Shown: one piece after another, positions 63,397 to 64,000 of the stretch | Layout: each line of letters begins with the position of its first letter | How positions within the stretch are numbered: position 1 is the stretch's first letter | Source: Loxodes magnus | Taxonomy: Eukaryota > Ciliophora > Karyorelictea > Loxodida > Loxodidae | Length of the DNA: 64,000 nucleotides | NCBI GenBank assembly: GCA_946699065.1 | Contig: CAMPDV010000924.1 | Coordinates: 62,001-126,000 of the forward strand | Direction of reading: 5' to 3' | Notes under the pieces: model-generated | What the model was told of the DNA's origin: nothing | The model's database searches: none | The model's input: the letters and a program-made list of their open reading frames with translations, nothing else | Position numbers and translations under genes: made by a program

Positions 63397-64000
63397 CAGC
63401 TTTTCAATAAAATAAAAACTAAATATTTTAGCTTAGTCTTTTCAAATCTTTCATTAAACCTAAAAAATGTAGTTACTTTTACAGTACTATTATCATGCTC
63501 AATATTATAAGTGAAAGGGCTCCTTAGAAAAAAAGATATCTCCTAGTGAATATCTTAGAAAATAAGAATAGTAATACATGTGGATAGAGCAAAAACCTTA
63601 TTAATAAGAAAAGCATTATTTTATGAGTCGTTATCACAATCAGTGCATCAAAAATTAGTAAACCTGTAATAAGAGTTAAGGTAATAAAATAAAAACTTGA
63701 AAAATTAGAATTGATAATAAAGAAAAAAGGCGAAGAATTAAGCTTTTTATTTCCATCTATAGAGTAAGCTAATAATAAGATTTAATATAAGATGTGACAA
63801 AAGCAAAACGAGATTGATTAATAATTCAATCAAATTCCTCAAAAGTTTTAATTTTAGTTTTCGTAATTCCAATATTAATTAAAGAACTGTAGGAAAAACA
63901 GACATTATATCAGAAAATCATTTAAAGGATGCTATTATCTTTCTTCATTGTTAAAGACCAAATTTACTATTCCACGATGAATTTGGCCACTGCTTGTCAG
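63397..64000 (-). pseudogene. Membrane protein gene, unit 3 copy (partial)
   Basis: This is the C-terminal part of the counterpart of 3197-4319. It carries the same one-base loss as unit 2 (near 63535) and further differences. Its N-terminal part lies beyond the window. Confidence 0.4.

Larger units (their letters stand above)
62687..64000. repeat. Tandem array unit 3 (start only)
   Basis: This repeats the first 1.3 kb of the unit and is cut by the window edge. It shares several indels with unit 2 rather than unit 1 and has a private 12-base deletion near 63974. The array therefore continues to the right. Confidence 0.88.

Noticed and set aside
1-64000. Euplotid code (TGA = Cys) or bacterial origin
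   Set aside because: TGA falls at Trp positions in RING, knuckle and receptor contexts and swaps with TGG between copies, and extra Cys would disrupt the zinc-ligand spacing. Gene layout, RING-kelch and seven-helix receptors are eukaryotic.

Overview
The window looks like nuclear DNA of a ciliate that uses all 64 codons as sense codons. The sequence is very AT-rich. Read with the standard code it has almost no open frames. Read with TAA and TAG as Gln and TGA as Trp, recognisable proteins appear: a C3HC4 RING finger, kelch repeats, a NACHT-type NTPase with pentapeptide repeats, large receptors with a periplasmic-binding-protein-like ectodomain and seven membrane helices, CCHC zinc knuckles, and a LINE-type endonuclease. 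The ORFs whose ends I could place finish at TGA. This fits the karyorelict nuclear code (Loxodes-like), or possibly the related Condylostoma code. Because no codon is always a stop, frames were judged by protein character, family motifs and agreement between repeat copies. Many start and end points are therefore approximate.

The main structure is a tandem array of a ~30 kb unit: unit 1 at about 2490-33023, unit 2 at about 33024-62686, and the start of unit 3 from about 62687 to the window edge. Bases 1-2490 are unique flank, and the array starts inside a kelch-type gene. Order within a unit, by unit 1 coordinates: 5'-truncated kelch end (+); membrane protein (-); LINE remnant with ORF1 and endonuclease but no visible reverse transcriptase (-, 5461-8160); RING-coiled coil-kelch-TM gene (+, 8416-9989); unidentified gene (+, 10333-11344); NACHT-pentapeptide gene with broken frame (+, 11554-14625); degenerate tRNA-Ser(UGA) (15228-15308); N-terminally truncated receptor (+, 15341-17201); three tandem coiled-coil/CCHC genes (-, 17679-21707); large HEAT/ARM-like gene (-, ~22250-27060); small basic protein (-, 27217-27636); full-length receptor (+, 28256-32154).

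The two full units alternate between blocks that are almost identical (about 10.48-14.0, 16.4-17.4, 21.6-24.5, 25.0-28.8 and 31.3-32.9 kb in unit 1) and blocks that differ by several percent. Unit 1 alone carries an 843 bp insertion (18189-19031) with a 15 bp direct repeat at each end. It holds one intact 264-codon coiled-coil/CCHC ORF and lies inside, and antisense to, a gene of the same family. In unit 2 the site is uninterrupted. This looks like a young, single-ORF mobile element.

The proteins suggest a sensing and ubiquitin/NTPase signalling theme: two receptors, an NLR-like NACHT protein and a TRIM-like RING-kelch protein. That they work together is inference from proximity only.
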